Source: Candidatus Gottesmanbacteria bacterium (GTDB lineage: Bacteria; Patescibacteriota; Microgenomatia; JACPZF01). From it: a stretch of DNA of 11,465 bases. The stretch spans positions 1-11,465 of the forward strand of contig JACPZF010000019.1 in the NCBI GenBank assembly GCA_016195615.1, read 5' to 3'. Below are positions 1 through 5,271 of this stretch, piece by piece; position 1 is the first letter of the stretch; every line of letters starts with the position of its first letter. The translations under genes were made by a program, and so were the position numbers. The notes below the pieces were generated by a model that was not told where the DNA came from, did no database searches, and worked only from the letters and a program-made list of their open reading frames with translations.

Positions 1-899
1 AAGCCAAATCCTTCAAACAGGCTTGGCAGACAAAGACAAAGAGCGCTAGAATAAAGCGAGGCCAAGTCGTCGTCGGAGGTGTAACCTAAGAATTTTACGC
101 GGTCTGCGATTCCTAATTTTTCTGGGGTTTTAAGAATTTCATCATAAAGCCAGCCCTTATTTCCGGCAATAACAAGCTGCAAATTATTCGTGTCGACAAT
201 TACTTTAGCAAAGGCTTCTATCAAACGGACAATATTTTTTCGAGGCTGAATGGTACCGACAAACAAAATGTAACGGTTTGTGCTTTTGTCATTCTGGCTT
301 GTCCAGAATCCGTTTTTTTTGATTCTGGAGTCCTCGCTTCGCTCGTTCCCAGAATGACGAATTACTGGCTTGAATTTTGTTTTATCAAACCCTTCATAAA
401 TCACGGTTATTTTTTCCGCCGGACAATTTAATTTATTAATCAAATCCTTTTTAGTTGCTTTTGATACGGCAATTAAATGTGTTGCCTGTTTGACGGCAAA
501 TTCGGTTGACTTATTAAGATATAGCTTTTGAGGAAATTGATGGTACTGGGGCAGATATTCATAGCCTAAATCGTGAATAGTGACAACGGTTTTGAGGCTA
601 ATCAGATGTATCATCGGAATCGTGTGGCTGGGAATAAACAACACGTCTGGTGGGTGGAAAAAAACTTCTTTAGCCAAGCCTATTTGGGTCCAAAGGCGAG
701 GTGTCGTAATCGGCTTAACCACGAAGTTTTTATTAAGGTGCCACCTTAACTCAGGCATGTTAAGGTGGCACCTTGTAAAAAGAGTATAGCGGTTTTTTTG
801 GTCAATCTTAGCAATCGCTCTTATTAACTGATAAGAATAATTTTCCGTGCCGGTTCTTTCCGAAACAAAAGCCCGAGAGGCATCGATGGAGATATTCAT
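1..899 (-). CDS. Glycosyltransferase family 4 (GT-B fold), 3' end outside window
   Basis: The frame opens with ATG at 899 (MNISIDASRAF) and stays open to the window edge, giving 299 codons without the C-terminal part. The N-terminal region carries the usual GT4 pattern TGTENYSYQL (about residues 16-25), then TIHDLGY and LIAVSKATKKDL. The C-terminal Rossmann domain begins at YILFVGTIQPRKN, followed by LVIAGNKGWLYDE, RVKFLGYTSDDDL and the start of the EGFG motif at the edge. Family members move a sugar from a nucleotide-sugar donor to a lipid or glycan at the cytoplasmic face of the membrane; donor and acceptor cannot be told here. The start overlaps the mreB stop by one base (TAATG), so the two are probably translationally coupled. 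Two palindromic elements (735-774 and 288-358) lie in frame inside it, the second in the linker between the two domains. Confidence 0.9.
   Translation of the reverse strand, partial: MNISIDASRAFVSERTGTENYSYQLIRAIAKIDQKNRYTLFTRCHLNMPELRWHLNKNFVVKPITTPRLWTQIGLAKEVFFHPPDVLFIPSHTIPMIHLISLKTVVTIHDLGYEYLPQYHQFPQKLYLNKSTEFAVKQATHLIAVSKATKKDLINKLNCPAEKITVIYEGFDKTKFKPVIRHSGNERSEDSRIKKNGFWTSQNDKSTNRYILFVGTIQPRKNIVRLIEAFAKVIVDTNNLQLVIAGNKGWLYDEILKTPEKLGIADRVKFLGYTSDDDLASLYSSALCLCLPSLFEGFG
288..358. repeat. Palindromic element with four ATTCTGG/CCAGAAT arms, in frame inside the glycosyltransferase
   Basis: Outer arms GTCATTCTGG (288-297) and CCAGAATGAC (349-358) are perfect inverted repeats. Inside are CCAGAATC (303-310) and GATTCTGG (321-328). 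The arms can pair as two tandem hairpins (291-309 and 322-355) or as one nested structure. On the minus strand the stretch is read without a stop as roughly RHSGNERSEDSRIKKNGF followed by WTSQND, a polar segment just before the conserved YILFVGTIQPRKN. It resembles in style the Rickettsia palindromic elements that insert in frame into genes, but homology is not claimed. Confidence 0.75.
735..774. repeat. Perfect 15-bp inverted repeat AAGGTGSCACCTT, in frame inside the glycosyltransferase
   Basis: The left arm AAGGTGCCACCTTAA (735-749) and right arm TTAAGGTGGCACCTT (760-774) are exact reverse complements around a 10-nt spacer. Each arm is itself an odd palindrome (AAGGTG-N-CACCTT). On the minus strand the element reads RCHLNMPELRWHL, between RYTLFT and NKNFVVKP of the glycosyltransferase. 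This looks like a small insertion into a loop of the N-terminal domain. Confidence 0.75.
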
Positions 900-1903
900 T
901 ATTTTTTCGTAATGCTTCGTTTATACAAATCAATATTCTCTATCGCAATCCCCGTTCCTTTAACTGTACATAACAGCGGATCTTCGGCCACATGGCAGGG
1001 CACGCCGGTAACATTAGTCATTAATTTATCAAGATTTTGCAGAAGCGAGGTGCCGCCGGCCATCACTATTCCTTTATCGATAATGTCTGAAGCCAGCTCC
1101 GGTGGAGTTTGTTCCAGCACTCCCTTAACCGAACCGATAATGGCGTAAAGGGTGTTATAGATAGCTTCGGTAATTTCCGTCGAGGTAATCTCAACCGTTC
1201 TCGGCAAACCGGTAATACTATCTCTTCCTCTGACGTCCATTTTAATCTCCGGCGTAAGCTTTATCGCCGAGCCGATTTTAATTTTAACCTCCTCGGAGGT
1301 TCTTTCGCCGATTAAAAGGTTATATCTTTTTTTAATATAAAAAGTTATTGCCTCATCGATTTTGTTGCCGCCGACTCTTACCGAGTGATGAGCAACAATA
1401 CCGCCTAGAGAAATTACGGCTGCTTCTGACGATCCGCCGCCAATATCAACTACCATGTTGCCTGATGGTAGGGCAATTGGGATTTTTGCCCCAATGGCCG
1501 CAGCCAGCGGCTCTTCGATTAAATAAGCAACCTTGGCTCCGGCGGAAAGAGTGGCATCCAAAACCGCCCTTTTTTCCACTTGGGTTACTCCCGATGGCAC
1601 GCAAACCATAACTTCTGGCTTAAAAAGATAGGTTTTTCCGCAGACTTTGCTGATAAAATAGGAAAGTATTGCCTCGGTCATGACATAATCTGCAATCACG
1701 CCGTCTTTCATAGGACGAAGCGCCATGATCGTCCCGGGAGTTCTTCCCAGCATCTCCTTAGCTTCATTGCCGACGGCTACGATGTGATTATCATCAATGG
1801 CCACGGCAACTACGGTTGGTTCGTTTAAAACCACGCCTTCTCCGGCGACATAAACAAGAGAGTTTGCCGTACCGAGGTCGATGCCGATTCTTTTTGAGAA
1901 CAT
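899..1903 (-). CDS. mreB: Rod-shape-determining actin homologue MreB/Mbl
   Basis: The 334-residue product has the full actin/HSP70 ATPase fold of MreB: phosphate-1 loop GIDLGTANS (about 7-15), the region EEPLAAAIGA (130-139) with the expected catalytic Glu, phosphate-2 loop VDIGGGSSE (152-160) followed by AAVISLGGIV, and adenosine motif MAGGTSLLQNL (281-291). Length is normal for the family. MreB forms membrane-associated filaments that organise lateral cell-wall synthesis. The GGGSSE loop differs slightly from the common GGGTTD/E. The ATG at 1903 is the only sensible start. There is no Shine-Dalgarno sequence, and the 5' leader is about 115 nt of AT-rich repeats from the promoter at 2025-2052. 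The stop overlaps the start of the downstream glycosyltransferase, which suggests a shared envelope role. Confidence 0.96.
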   Translation of the reverse strand: MFSKRIGIDLGTANSLVYVAGEGVVLNEPTVVAVAIDDNHIVAVGNEAKEMLGRTPGTIMALRPMKDGVIADYVMTEAILSYFISKVCGKTYLFKPEVMVCVPSGVTQVEKRAVLDATLSAGAKVAYLIEEPLAAAIGAKIPIALPSGNMVVDIGGGSSEAAVISLGGIVAHHSVRVGGNKIDEAITFYIKKRYNLLIGERTSEEVKIKIGSAIKLTPEIKMDVRGRDSITGLPRTVEITSTEITEAIYNTLYAIIGSVKGVLEQTPPELASDIIDKGIVMAGGTSLLQNLDKLMTNVTGVPCHVAEDPLLCTVKGTGIAIENIDLYKRSITKK

Positions 1904-1910
1904 AATTGCA

Positions 1911-2010
1911 AATTTTTAATTTCTAATTTTTAATTTCTAATGAATTATTAATGTTTTAATTTTAAAATTTATAATTTAGATTTGATTTAAAATTTATAAT
2001 TTAAAATTTA
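1911..2010. repeat. AT-rich leader with two short direct-repeat families
   Basis: A 14-bp unit (ATTTTTAATTTCTA) is tandemly repeated at 1912-1925 and 1926-1939. An 18-bp unit (TTTAAAATTTATAATTTA) occurs exactly twice, at 1961-1978 and 1986-2003. The stretch lies in the mreB 5' leader and contains no gene. The reverse complement of 1911-1928 recurs exactly at 4747-4764, so this is a dispersed motif rather than mere AT richness. Confidence 0.7.
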
Positions 2011-2024
2011 AAAATTTCTCCTGG

Positions 2025-2052
2025 ATTATAACATGATCGCAAGGAGAAACAA
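2025..2052 (-). promoter_or_regulatory. Promoter for mreB
   Basis: Read on the minus strand, an extended -10 TGTTATAAT (2033-2025) has a consensus TATAAT hexamer. A TTGTTT -35 candidate lies at 2052-2047 with a 16-nt spacer. The predicted transcript starts near 2018 and carries a leader of about 115 nt before mreB. The element also covers the alternative ATG at 2033 of the divergent gene, which argues against that start. Confidence 0.6.
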
Positions 2053-2073
2053 CCTACTATTTTTGTCTTGTTG

Positions 2074-2082
2074 TGATATACT
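2074..2082 (+). promoter_or_regulatory. Extended -10 for the PEGA-domain gene
   Basis: TGATATACT (TGn plus TATACT at 2077-2082) sits 7 nt before the ATG at 2090, so the transcript would begin at or next to the start codon (leaderless). No convincing -35 is visible, as expected for extended -10 promoters. Confidence 0.5.
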
Positions 2083-2089
2083 TTTCTCG

Positions 2090-3295
2090 ATGAAAAAAAT
2101 TACCACTCTTTTCTTGGTAGGGATTTTTGTTATATTAAGTATCACTCTGATAGCATACGCCAGGGGTTACCGGATAGACTTTAAGAAGAAAGAAATCACC
2201 GGAACCGGACTTTTAGTTACCACTTCCGAGCCAAACGGCGCCTCAGTTTTTTTAAATGGTCATTTAACTACTGCGACTAATAACACTCTTAATCTTCCGC
2301 CCGGAGACTACGACGTGAGAATTGTTAAAAACGGCTATCTGGGTTGGCAAAAGAAATTAAAAGTCGAAGCAGAAGTGGTGAGCAAAACTGAAGCCCTGCT
2401 TTTTCCTTCTACTCCCAGCCTTAAGCCCTTAACCATTAACGGAGCTTTAAACCCGCTGCTTTCACCAGATAGTACCAAAATAGTTTATGCTGTAAGTTCG
2501 CAGGGTTTACCAAATGATGCCACCGACCGTTCTGGACTTTGGATTTTTCCTCTTCCAGTACGGCCTTTATCTTTTGCCCGCGACCCGCAAAAAATTGCGT
2601 CTAATTTTAGGGGTTTTGATATCTCGGAAGCTCAAATTATTTGGTCTCCGGATTCGAAAGAGATCATCGCGCTCTTTTTTAGTGATCCTAAAAAACCTAG
2701 CTCGGGAAATGTCACTAGCGCTTATTTAATATCTGCGGAAGGACAAAATACTAATCTTAGAGATATCACGGCAACGTTTTCATTAACTTTGAAAACCTGG
2801 GAGGAAGAAAAAAAAGCTAAGTATCAGGATCAGCTTTTAAGTTTGCCCAAAGATTTTGTCAAAGTAGCTACTGCCTCGGCTTCCCTTCTCGCTTTTTCTC
2901 CGGATGAAACCAAAGTTTTATACACCGCGACGACTTCCGGAACCCTTCCGCAAATTATCAAACCAGCTCTTATCGGTGCTAATTCGCAGCTCGAAGAAAG
3001 AGAGTTAAAAAAGAATCAAGTTTATGTTTATGATGTCAAAGAAGACAAGAATTTTGCGATTAACAGTAACGACCATTTGTTCTGGCTGCCGACTTCGCGG
3101 CATTTAGTCAGTATTCAAAAAGACACGATTTCGATTATGGAATATGACGGAACCAATAATGCGGTTTTCTACGCCGGGCCTTTTATTAATTCTTTTGTTT
3201 TTCCCTGGCCCGATGCTAGTAATTTAGTGATTTTAACCAACCTTAATAAATCAGCCGGTGAAATCCCCAACCTCTACGCGGTGAGTTTAAAATAG
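2090..3295 (+). CDS. Membrane-anchored PEGA-domain protein with beta-propeller-like repeats
   Basis: The 401-residue product begins MKKITTLFLVG with an N-terminal transmembrane anchor or signal (about 5-24), followed by a PEGA domain (about 38-106: GLLVTTSEPNGASVFLNG, then LPPGDYDVRIVKNGY). The rest carries TolB/WD40-like blade motifs: LSPDSTKIVYAV, IWSPDSKEIIALF, FSPDETKVLYTAT, and a C-terminal PNLYAVSL. Such proteins are usually extracytoplasmic and thought to bind surface polymers; the ligand is unknown. The ATG at 2090 is preferred over an in-frame ATG at 2033. The upstream start would add 19 non-signal residues and lies inside the mreB promoter, while a -10 element sits 7 nt before 2090. 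The gene is divergent from mreB. Confidence 0.85.
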   Translation: MKKITTLFLVGIFVILSITLIAYARGYRIDFKKKEITGTGLLVTTSEPNGASVFLNGHLTTATNNTLNLPPGDYDVRIVKNGYLGWQKKLKVEAEVVSKTEALLFPSTPSLKPLTINGALNPLLSPDSTKIVYAVSSQGLPNDATDRSGLWIFPLPVRPLSFARDPQKIASNFRGFDISEAQIIWSPDSKEIIALFFSDPKKPSSGNVTSAYLISAEGQNTNLRDITATFSLTLKTWEEEKKAKYQDQLLSLPKDFVKVATASASLLAFSPDETKVLYTATTSGTLPQIIKPALIGANSQLEERELKKNQVYVYDVKEDKNFAINSNDHLFWLPTSRHLVSIQKDTISIMEYDGTNNAVFYAGPFINSFVFPWPDASNLVILTNLNKSAGEIPNLYAVSLK

Positions 3296-3297
3296 CC

Positions 3298-3334
3298 GGA
3301 CGCTCAGCGTCCCAATTGCCAAGCTTATCTTGGC
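3298..3334. other. Two adjacent hairpins between the PEGA gene and tRNA-Arg
   Basis: GGACGCTCAGCGTCC (3298-3312) is a perfect odd palindrome starting 3 nt after the PEGA stop. GCCAAG-CTTAT-CTTGGC (3318-3334) is a 6-bp stem whose right arm contains the encoded 3' GCCA of the minus-strand tRNA. Neither has a T-run, so they are not classic intrinsic terminators. A role in transcript 3' ends or tRNA processing is possible. Confidence 0.5.
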
Positions 3335-3407
3335 GTCCCCGGGCAGAGTTGAACTGCCAATCTTGCGCTTAGGACGCGCCTGCTCTAATCCATTAAGCTA
3401 CGGGGAC
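3331..3407 (-). tRNA. tRNA-Arg (anticodon CCT), CCA encoded
   Basis: Read on the minus strand: acceptor GTCCCCG pairs with CGGGGAC at all seven positions. D arm is GCTT/GAGC. The anticodon stem pairs GCGC/GCGC (outermost pair G-A mismatched) around loop GTCCTAA, giving anticodon CCT. T arm GGCAG-TTCAACT-CTGCC is perfect. Discriminator G is followed by encoded CCA (3333-3331). G at position 32 and the mismatched outer anticodon pair are slightly unusual. The gene reads AGG codons. Its upstream side abuts the 9-bp repeat array at 3420-3460. Confidence 0.9.
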
Positions 3408-3419
3408 AACGATGGTTTC

Positions 3420-3460
3420 TAAGTCACTTAAGTTACTTAGGTTACTTAAGTCACTTATGT
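3420..3460. repeat. 9-bp palindrome array A (AAGTNACTT)n
   Basis: About 4.5 units with a period of 9: AAGTCACTT, AAGTTACTT, AGGTTACTT, AAGTCACTT. Each full unit is an odd palindrome. The array overlaps the 3' end of the four-helix gene, supplying its last residues (HK) and its TGA stop at 3453-3451, and lies just upstream of tRNA-Arg. Confidence 0.85.
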
Positions 3461-4008
3461 AGTTTATAGCTTAGTCTTTTTTTTAACAAGTTCTCACTGT
3501 AGCCGCCGGTTTTTATGAATTTATCTTCGGCTACTTTTATTTGTCTATCCAGAAGATAAGTTGCCAAATGACAAAAAGTTAAAAGCAAATTGGCGGCTTC
3601 TTCTGATTCGTTTGGTAAAGACAGCTTTTTCTTTAAGTCACCTAAGTGACTTAAGTTACTTAGGTTACTTAAGTTAAAACCAAGCTGTCTAAAGTTTAAA
3701 ATTCTCGGGTCGGTTTTTGACCAAATAATAAGATTTCTCTGGCGTAAAAAATCTTCGAAATCACAGATTAATTCTTCTATTGAAGCTTTTGCTACTCCTA
3801 AAAGTTTAATTTCTCCTCCTTTAGAAGTGGCACTCTGACCAACTCCTTCAACAATGTTTTGTTTGCCCGAGCGGGCTGCTTGTGTCATTTGTTCAACTGT
3901 TCTTTTGTATTTCCAGTCGTTTAAAAAAAGACTGCAGAATTGGACTGTTCCGTCGTGGATTAGTTCGCTATAACGATAGGTCAGAAGATATTTGTGTTTT
4001 GGCAACAT
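3451..4008 (-). CDS. Four-helix-bundle suffix-domain protein with internal repeat insertion
   Basis: The product has 185 residues. Signature stretches MTQAARSGKQNIVEG (41-55), SATSKGGEIKLLGVAKAS (59-76), EELICDFEDFLRQR (78-91) and ANLLLTFCHLATYLLDRQ (139-156), ending GGYSENLLKKRL, match the four-helix-bundle 'suffix' family, relatives of the 23S rRNA intervening-sequence and Avd-like proteins. Members of the wider group form small helical oligomers that are likely nucleic-acid-binding; the exact role is unknown. Residues 111-126 (FNLSNLSNLSHLGDLK) are encoded by the 9-bp repeat array B, inserted in frame where the family is variable. The stop lies inside array A. No Shine-Dalgarno or clear promoter is seen, and the upstream sequence is array C. 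Confidence 0.85.
   Translation of the reverse strand: MLPKHKYLLTYRYSELIHDGTVQFCSLFLNDWKYKRTVEQMTQAARSGKQNIVEGVGQSATSKGGEIKLLGVAKASIEELICDFEDFLRQRNLIIWSKTDPRILNFRQLGFNLSNLSNLSHLGDLKKKLSLPNESEEAANLLLTFCHLATYLLDRQIKVAEDKFIKTGGYSENLLKKRLSYKLHK
3633..3675. repeat. 9-bp palindrome array B inside the four-helix gene
   Basis: Nearly five 9-bp units (TTAAGTCAC, CTAAGTGAC, TTAAGTTAC, TTAGGTTAC, TTAAGTT). As 9 nt equals three codons, the minus strand reads as a tripeptide repeat (LSN)(LSN)(LSH)(LGD), keeping the frame. Confidence 0.85.
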
Positions 4009-4025
4009 TTTGGCTCACTTTGTTT

Positions 4026-4069
4026 TTAAGTTACTTAAGTCACTTAGGTAACTTAGGTGACTTAGATTT
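4026..4069. repeat. 9-bp palindrome array C
   Basis: Units TTAAGTTAC, TTAAGTCAC, TTAGGTAAC, TTAGGTGAC, then TTAGATTT. It lies between the start of the four-helix gene and the tRNA-Pro promoter. Its right edge GACTTAGATTT resembles that of array D (CACTTAGATTT). Confidence 0.85.
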
Positions 4070-4074
4070 CTTAA

Positions 4075-4103
4075 TTGAATTAAAACAGAAAGCAAGTTAA
4101 AAT
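4075..4103 (+). promoter_or_regulatory. Promoter for tRNA-Pro and maf
   Basis: TTGAAT (4075-4080), a 17-nt spacer and TAAAAT (4098-4103) put the start near 4110, three bases before the tRNA 5' end. No other promoter fits between tRNA-Pro and maf, so maf probably shares this transcript. Confidence 0.65.
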
Positions 4104-4112
4104 GCAATAAGA

Positions 4113-4184
4113 CGGGGTGTGGTGCATCGGTAGCACGCCAAGTTCGGGACTTGGAGGTACAGGGTTCAATTCCCTGCACCCCGA
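4113..4184 (+). tRNA. tRNA-Pro (anticodon CGG), CCA not encoded
   Basis: Acceptor CGGGGTG pairs fully with CACCCCG. D arm is GTGC/GCAC. Anticodon arm CCAAG-TTCGGGA-CTTGG gives anticodon CGG. T arm is CAGGG-TTCAATT-CCCTG. Discriminator A at 4184 is followed by CTTA, so the CCA must be added by nucleotidyltransferase. The maf ATG begins at 4189. Confidence 0.95.
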
Positions 4185-4188
4185 CTTA

Positions 4189-4752
4189 ATGAAAATTATT
4201 CTTGCTTCTAAGTCTCCCGCGCGGAAAAAATTGCTTTTGGAACTTGGTTTAAAGTTTGAAGTGGTGCCCTCGGAAGTCGACGAAGAAAAATTTCAGGATA
4301 AAAAGCCTTCGGTTCGGGTGAAAAAAATCGCTTTGGCCAAAGCCAAGGCTGTTTTAGAAAAGGCAAGTAAAGAGGCAGTAATAATTGCCGCGGATACCAT
4401 GATTTATTATCAGGGAAAATTCATCGGCAAGCCCAAAAGTCTTGCCGAGGCCGAAAGAATGCTCTCCTTATTGTCGGGTTCAACTCACTTTCTTTACACC
4501 GGCACTTGCGTTATAAAGGGCAATCGAACTATCCTCGATTATGATAAAAGCGAAGTTACTTTTAGAAAACTGATGCCTAACGAAATTGCTGACTGTGTCA
4601 AAGACCCCGAGGTTTTAAATCACGCTGGCGCATATACCATTGAAAAAACCACTTTTGGTAGCGGTTTTATTAAAAAAATTAAAGGATCTTACAGCAATGT
4701 TTTGGGGTTGCCGGTGGAAAAACTGAACAAGATTTTAAAAATTAAGAATTAG
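4189..4752 (+). CDS. maf: Maf-family nucleoside triphosphate pyrophosphatase
   Basis: The 187-residue product shows the Maf motifs in order: LASKSPARKKLLLELG (4-19, with the SxSxRxxLL substrate loop), PSEVDEE, AADTMI (with the conserved catalytic Asp), GKPKSLAEAERML, YTGTCVI, GAYTIE, and GSYSNVLGLPVEKL near the C-terminus. Maf proteins hydrolyse non-canonical or excess nucleoside triphosphates to the monophosphate plus pyrophosphate, and some members act on dTTP/UTP. Which substrate applies here cannot be told. The ATG at 4189 is used because an upstream in-frame extension would lie inside tRNA-Pro. With only 4 nt after the tRNA, 3' processing of the tRNA would leave an almost leaderless maf mRNA. 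The stop codon (TAG) lies within an AT-rich dispersed repeat. Confidence 0.93.
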   Translation: MKIILASKSPARKKLLLELGLKFEVVPSEVDEEKFQDKKPSVRVKKIALAKAKAVLEKASKEAVIIAADTMIYYQGKFIGKPKSLAEAERMLSLLSGSTHFLYTGTCVIKGNRTILDYDKSEVTFRKLMPNEIADCVKDPEVLNHAGAYTIEKTTFGSGFIKKIKGSYSNVLGLPVEKLNKILKIKN

Positions 4753-4764
4753 AAATTAAAAATT
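4747..4764. repeat. AT-rich 18-mer shared with the mreB leader
   Basis: AATTAGAAATTAAAAATT here is the exact reverse complement of 1911-1928. It spans the maf stop and the short gap to the converging ndk gene. Confidence 0.6.
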
Positions 4765-5231
4765 TAGGCTCGCTCTTCCTCGCTGTAAAGGTAGCTATAC
4801 TCGCCTTTTTTATATTCGAAAATTTCTTCTGCGGCAAAAAGCAAGGAAAGTTCTTTATTGGCATTGTCGACAGAATCAGAAGCATGAATCAGGTTGTATT
4901 GATTTGAAAGACCAAAATCGCCGCGAATCGACCCCGGCTCGGCTTGGCTGCCGCGAGTCACCCCGCACATAAGTCTTACTGCCTGTACGGCCTCTAGGCC
5001 CTCCCATACCATCGCCACCACGGGATCAGACTGCATAAATTGTTTTAAACCTTTGAAAAACGGTTTGTCTTTGTGATGAGCATACCAGTCGTTTAACGTT
5101 TCGTCGGTAAGTCTAGTCATTTTTAAACCGATAAGTTTTAAGCCTTTTTTTTCAAAACGGGAAATGATTTGTCCAACCAGCCCTCTTTGGACGCCATCGG
5201 GTTTAACCAAAACTACAGTTTTTTCCATCAT
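4764..5231 (-). CDS. ndk: Nucleoside diphosphate kinase
   Basis: The 155-residue product has the NDK fold signatures: TVVLVKPDGVQRGLVG (5-20, with the ATP-site Lys), the KPFF and PVVAMVWEG segments, TRGSQAEPGSIRGDFG (92-107) and NLIHASDS (113-120) with catalytic His116. It transfers the gamma phosphate between nucleoside triphosphates and diphosphates through phospho-His, balancing NTP/dNTP pools in the cytoplasm. The stretch TRGSQAEPGSIRGDF differs a little from the usual TNPxxAxPGTIRGDF. Two adjacent ATGs (5231, 5228) are possible; the first coincides with the predicted transcription start. The gene converges on maf with an 11-nt gap and no visible terminator. Confidence 0.96.
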   Translation of the reverse strand: MMEKTVVLVKPDGVQRGLVGQIISRFEKKGLKLIGLKMTRLTDETLNDWYAHHKDKPFFKGLKQFMQSDPVVAMVWEGLEAVQAVRLMCGVTRGSQAEPGSIRGDFGLSNQYNLIHASDSVDNANKELSLLFAAEEIFEYKKGEYSYLYSEEERA

Positions 5232-5237
5232 AAAATT

Positions 5238-5266
5238 ATTCTAGAAAGTTAAAGATCAAAAGTCAA
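5238..5266 (-). promoter_or_regulatory. Promoter for ndk, predicted leaderless
   Basis: On the minus strand, TTGACT (5266-5261), a 17-nt spacer and TAGAAT (5243-5238) are followed by 6 nt and then the ATG at 5231. The +1 position (7 nt past the -10) would be the A of ATG. Confidence 0.75.
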
Positions 5267-5271
5267 TAATT

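Larger units (their letters stand above)
3417..4069. mobile_element. Candidate repeat-bounded unit: four-helix gene between 9-bp palindrome arrays
   Basis: The four-helix-bundle gene is bracketed by array A (3420-3460) and array C (4026-4069) and contains array B. The outer edges look like inverted ends: TTTCTAAGTCAC on the left and GTGACTTAGATTTC on the right. The unit lies between tRNA-Arg and tRNA-Pro. A related protein family (the 23S rRNA intervening-sequence proteins) is known to be encoded inside palindrome-ended insertions in rRNA genes, a precedent for this arrangement. No transposase is present, and mobility is inference only. Confidence 0.35.

Noticed and set aside
580..789. Plus-strand 69-residue frame
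   Set aside because: Antisense to the glycosyltransferase, which has clear family motifs on the minus strand.
2033..2089. Upstream ATG at 2033 as start of the PEGA gene
   Set aside because: The extra 19 residues do not look like a signal, the codon lies in the mreB promoter, and a -10 element sits just before the ATG at 2090.
3420..4069. CRISPR array
   Set aside because: The units are 9 bp, adjoining and palindromic, with no spacers and no cas genes.
4117..4188. N-terminal extension of Maf
   Set aside because: It is the tRNA-Pro gene read as protein; Maf homology begins at MKIILASKS.
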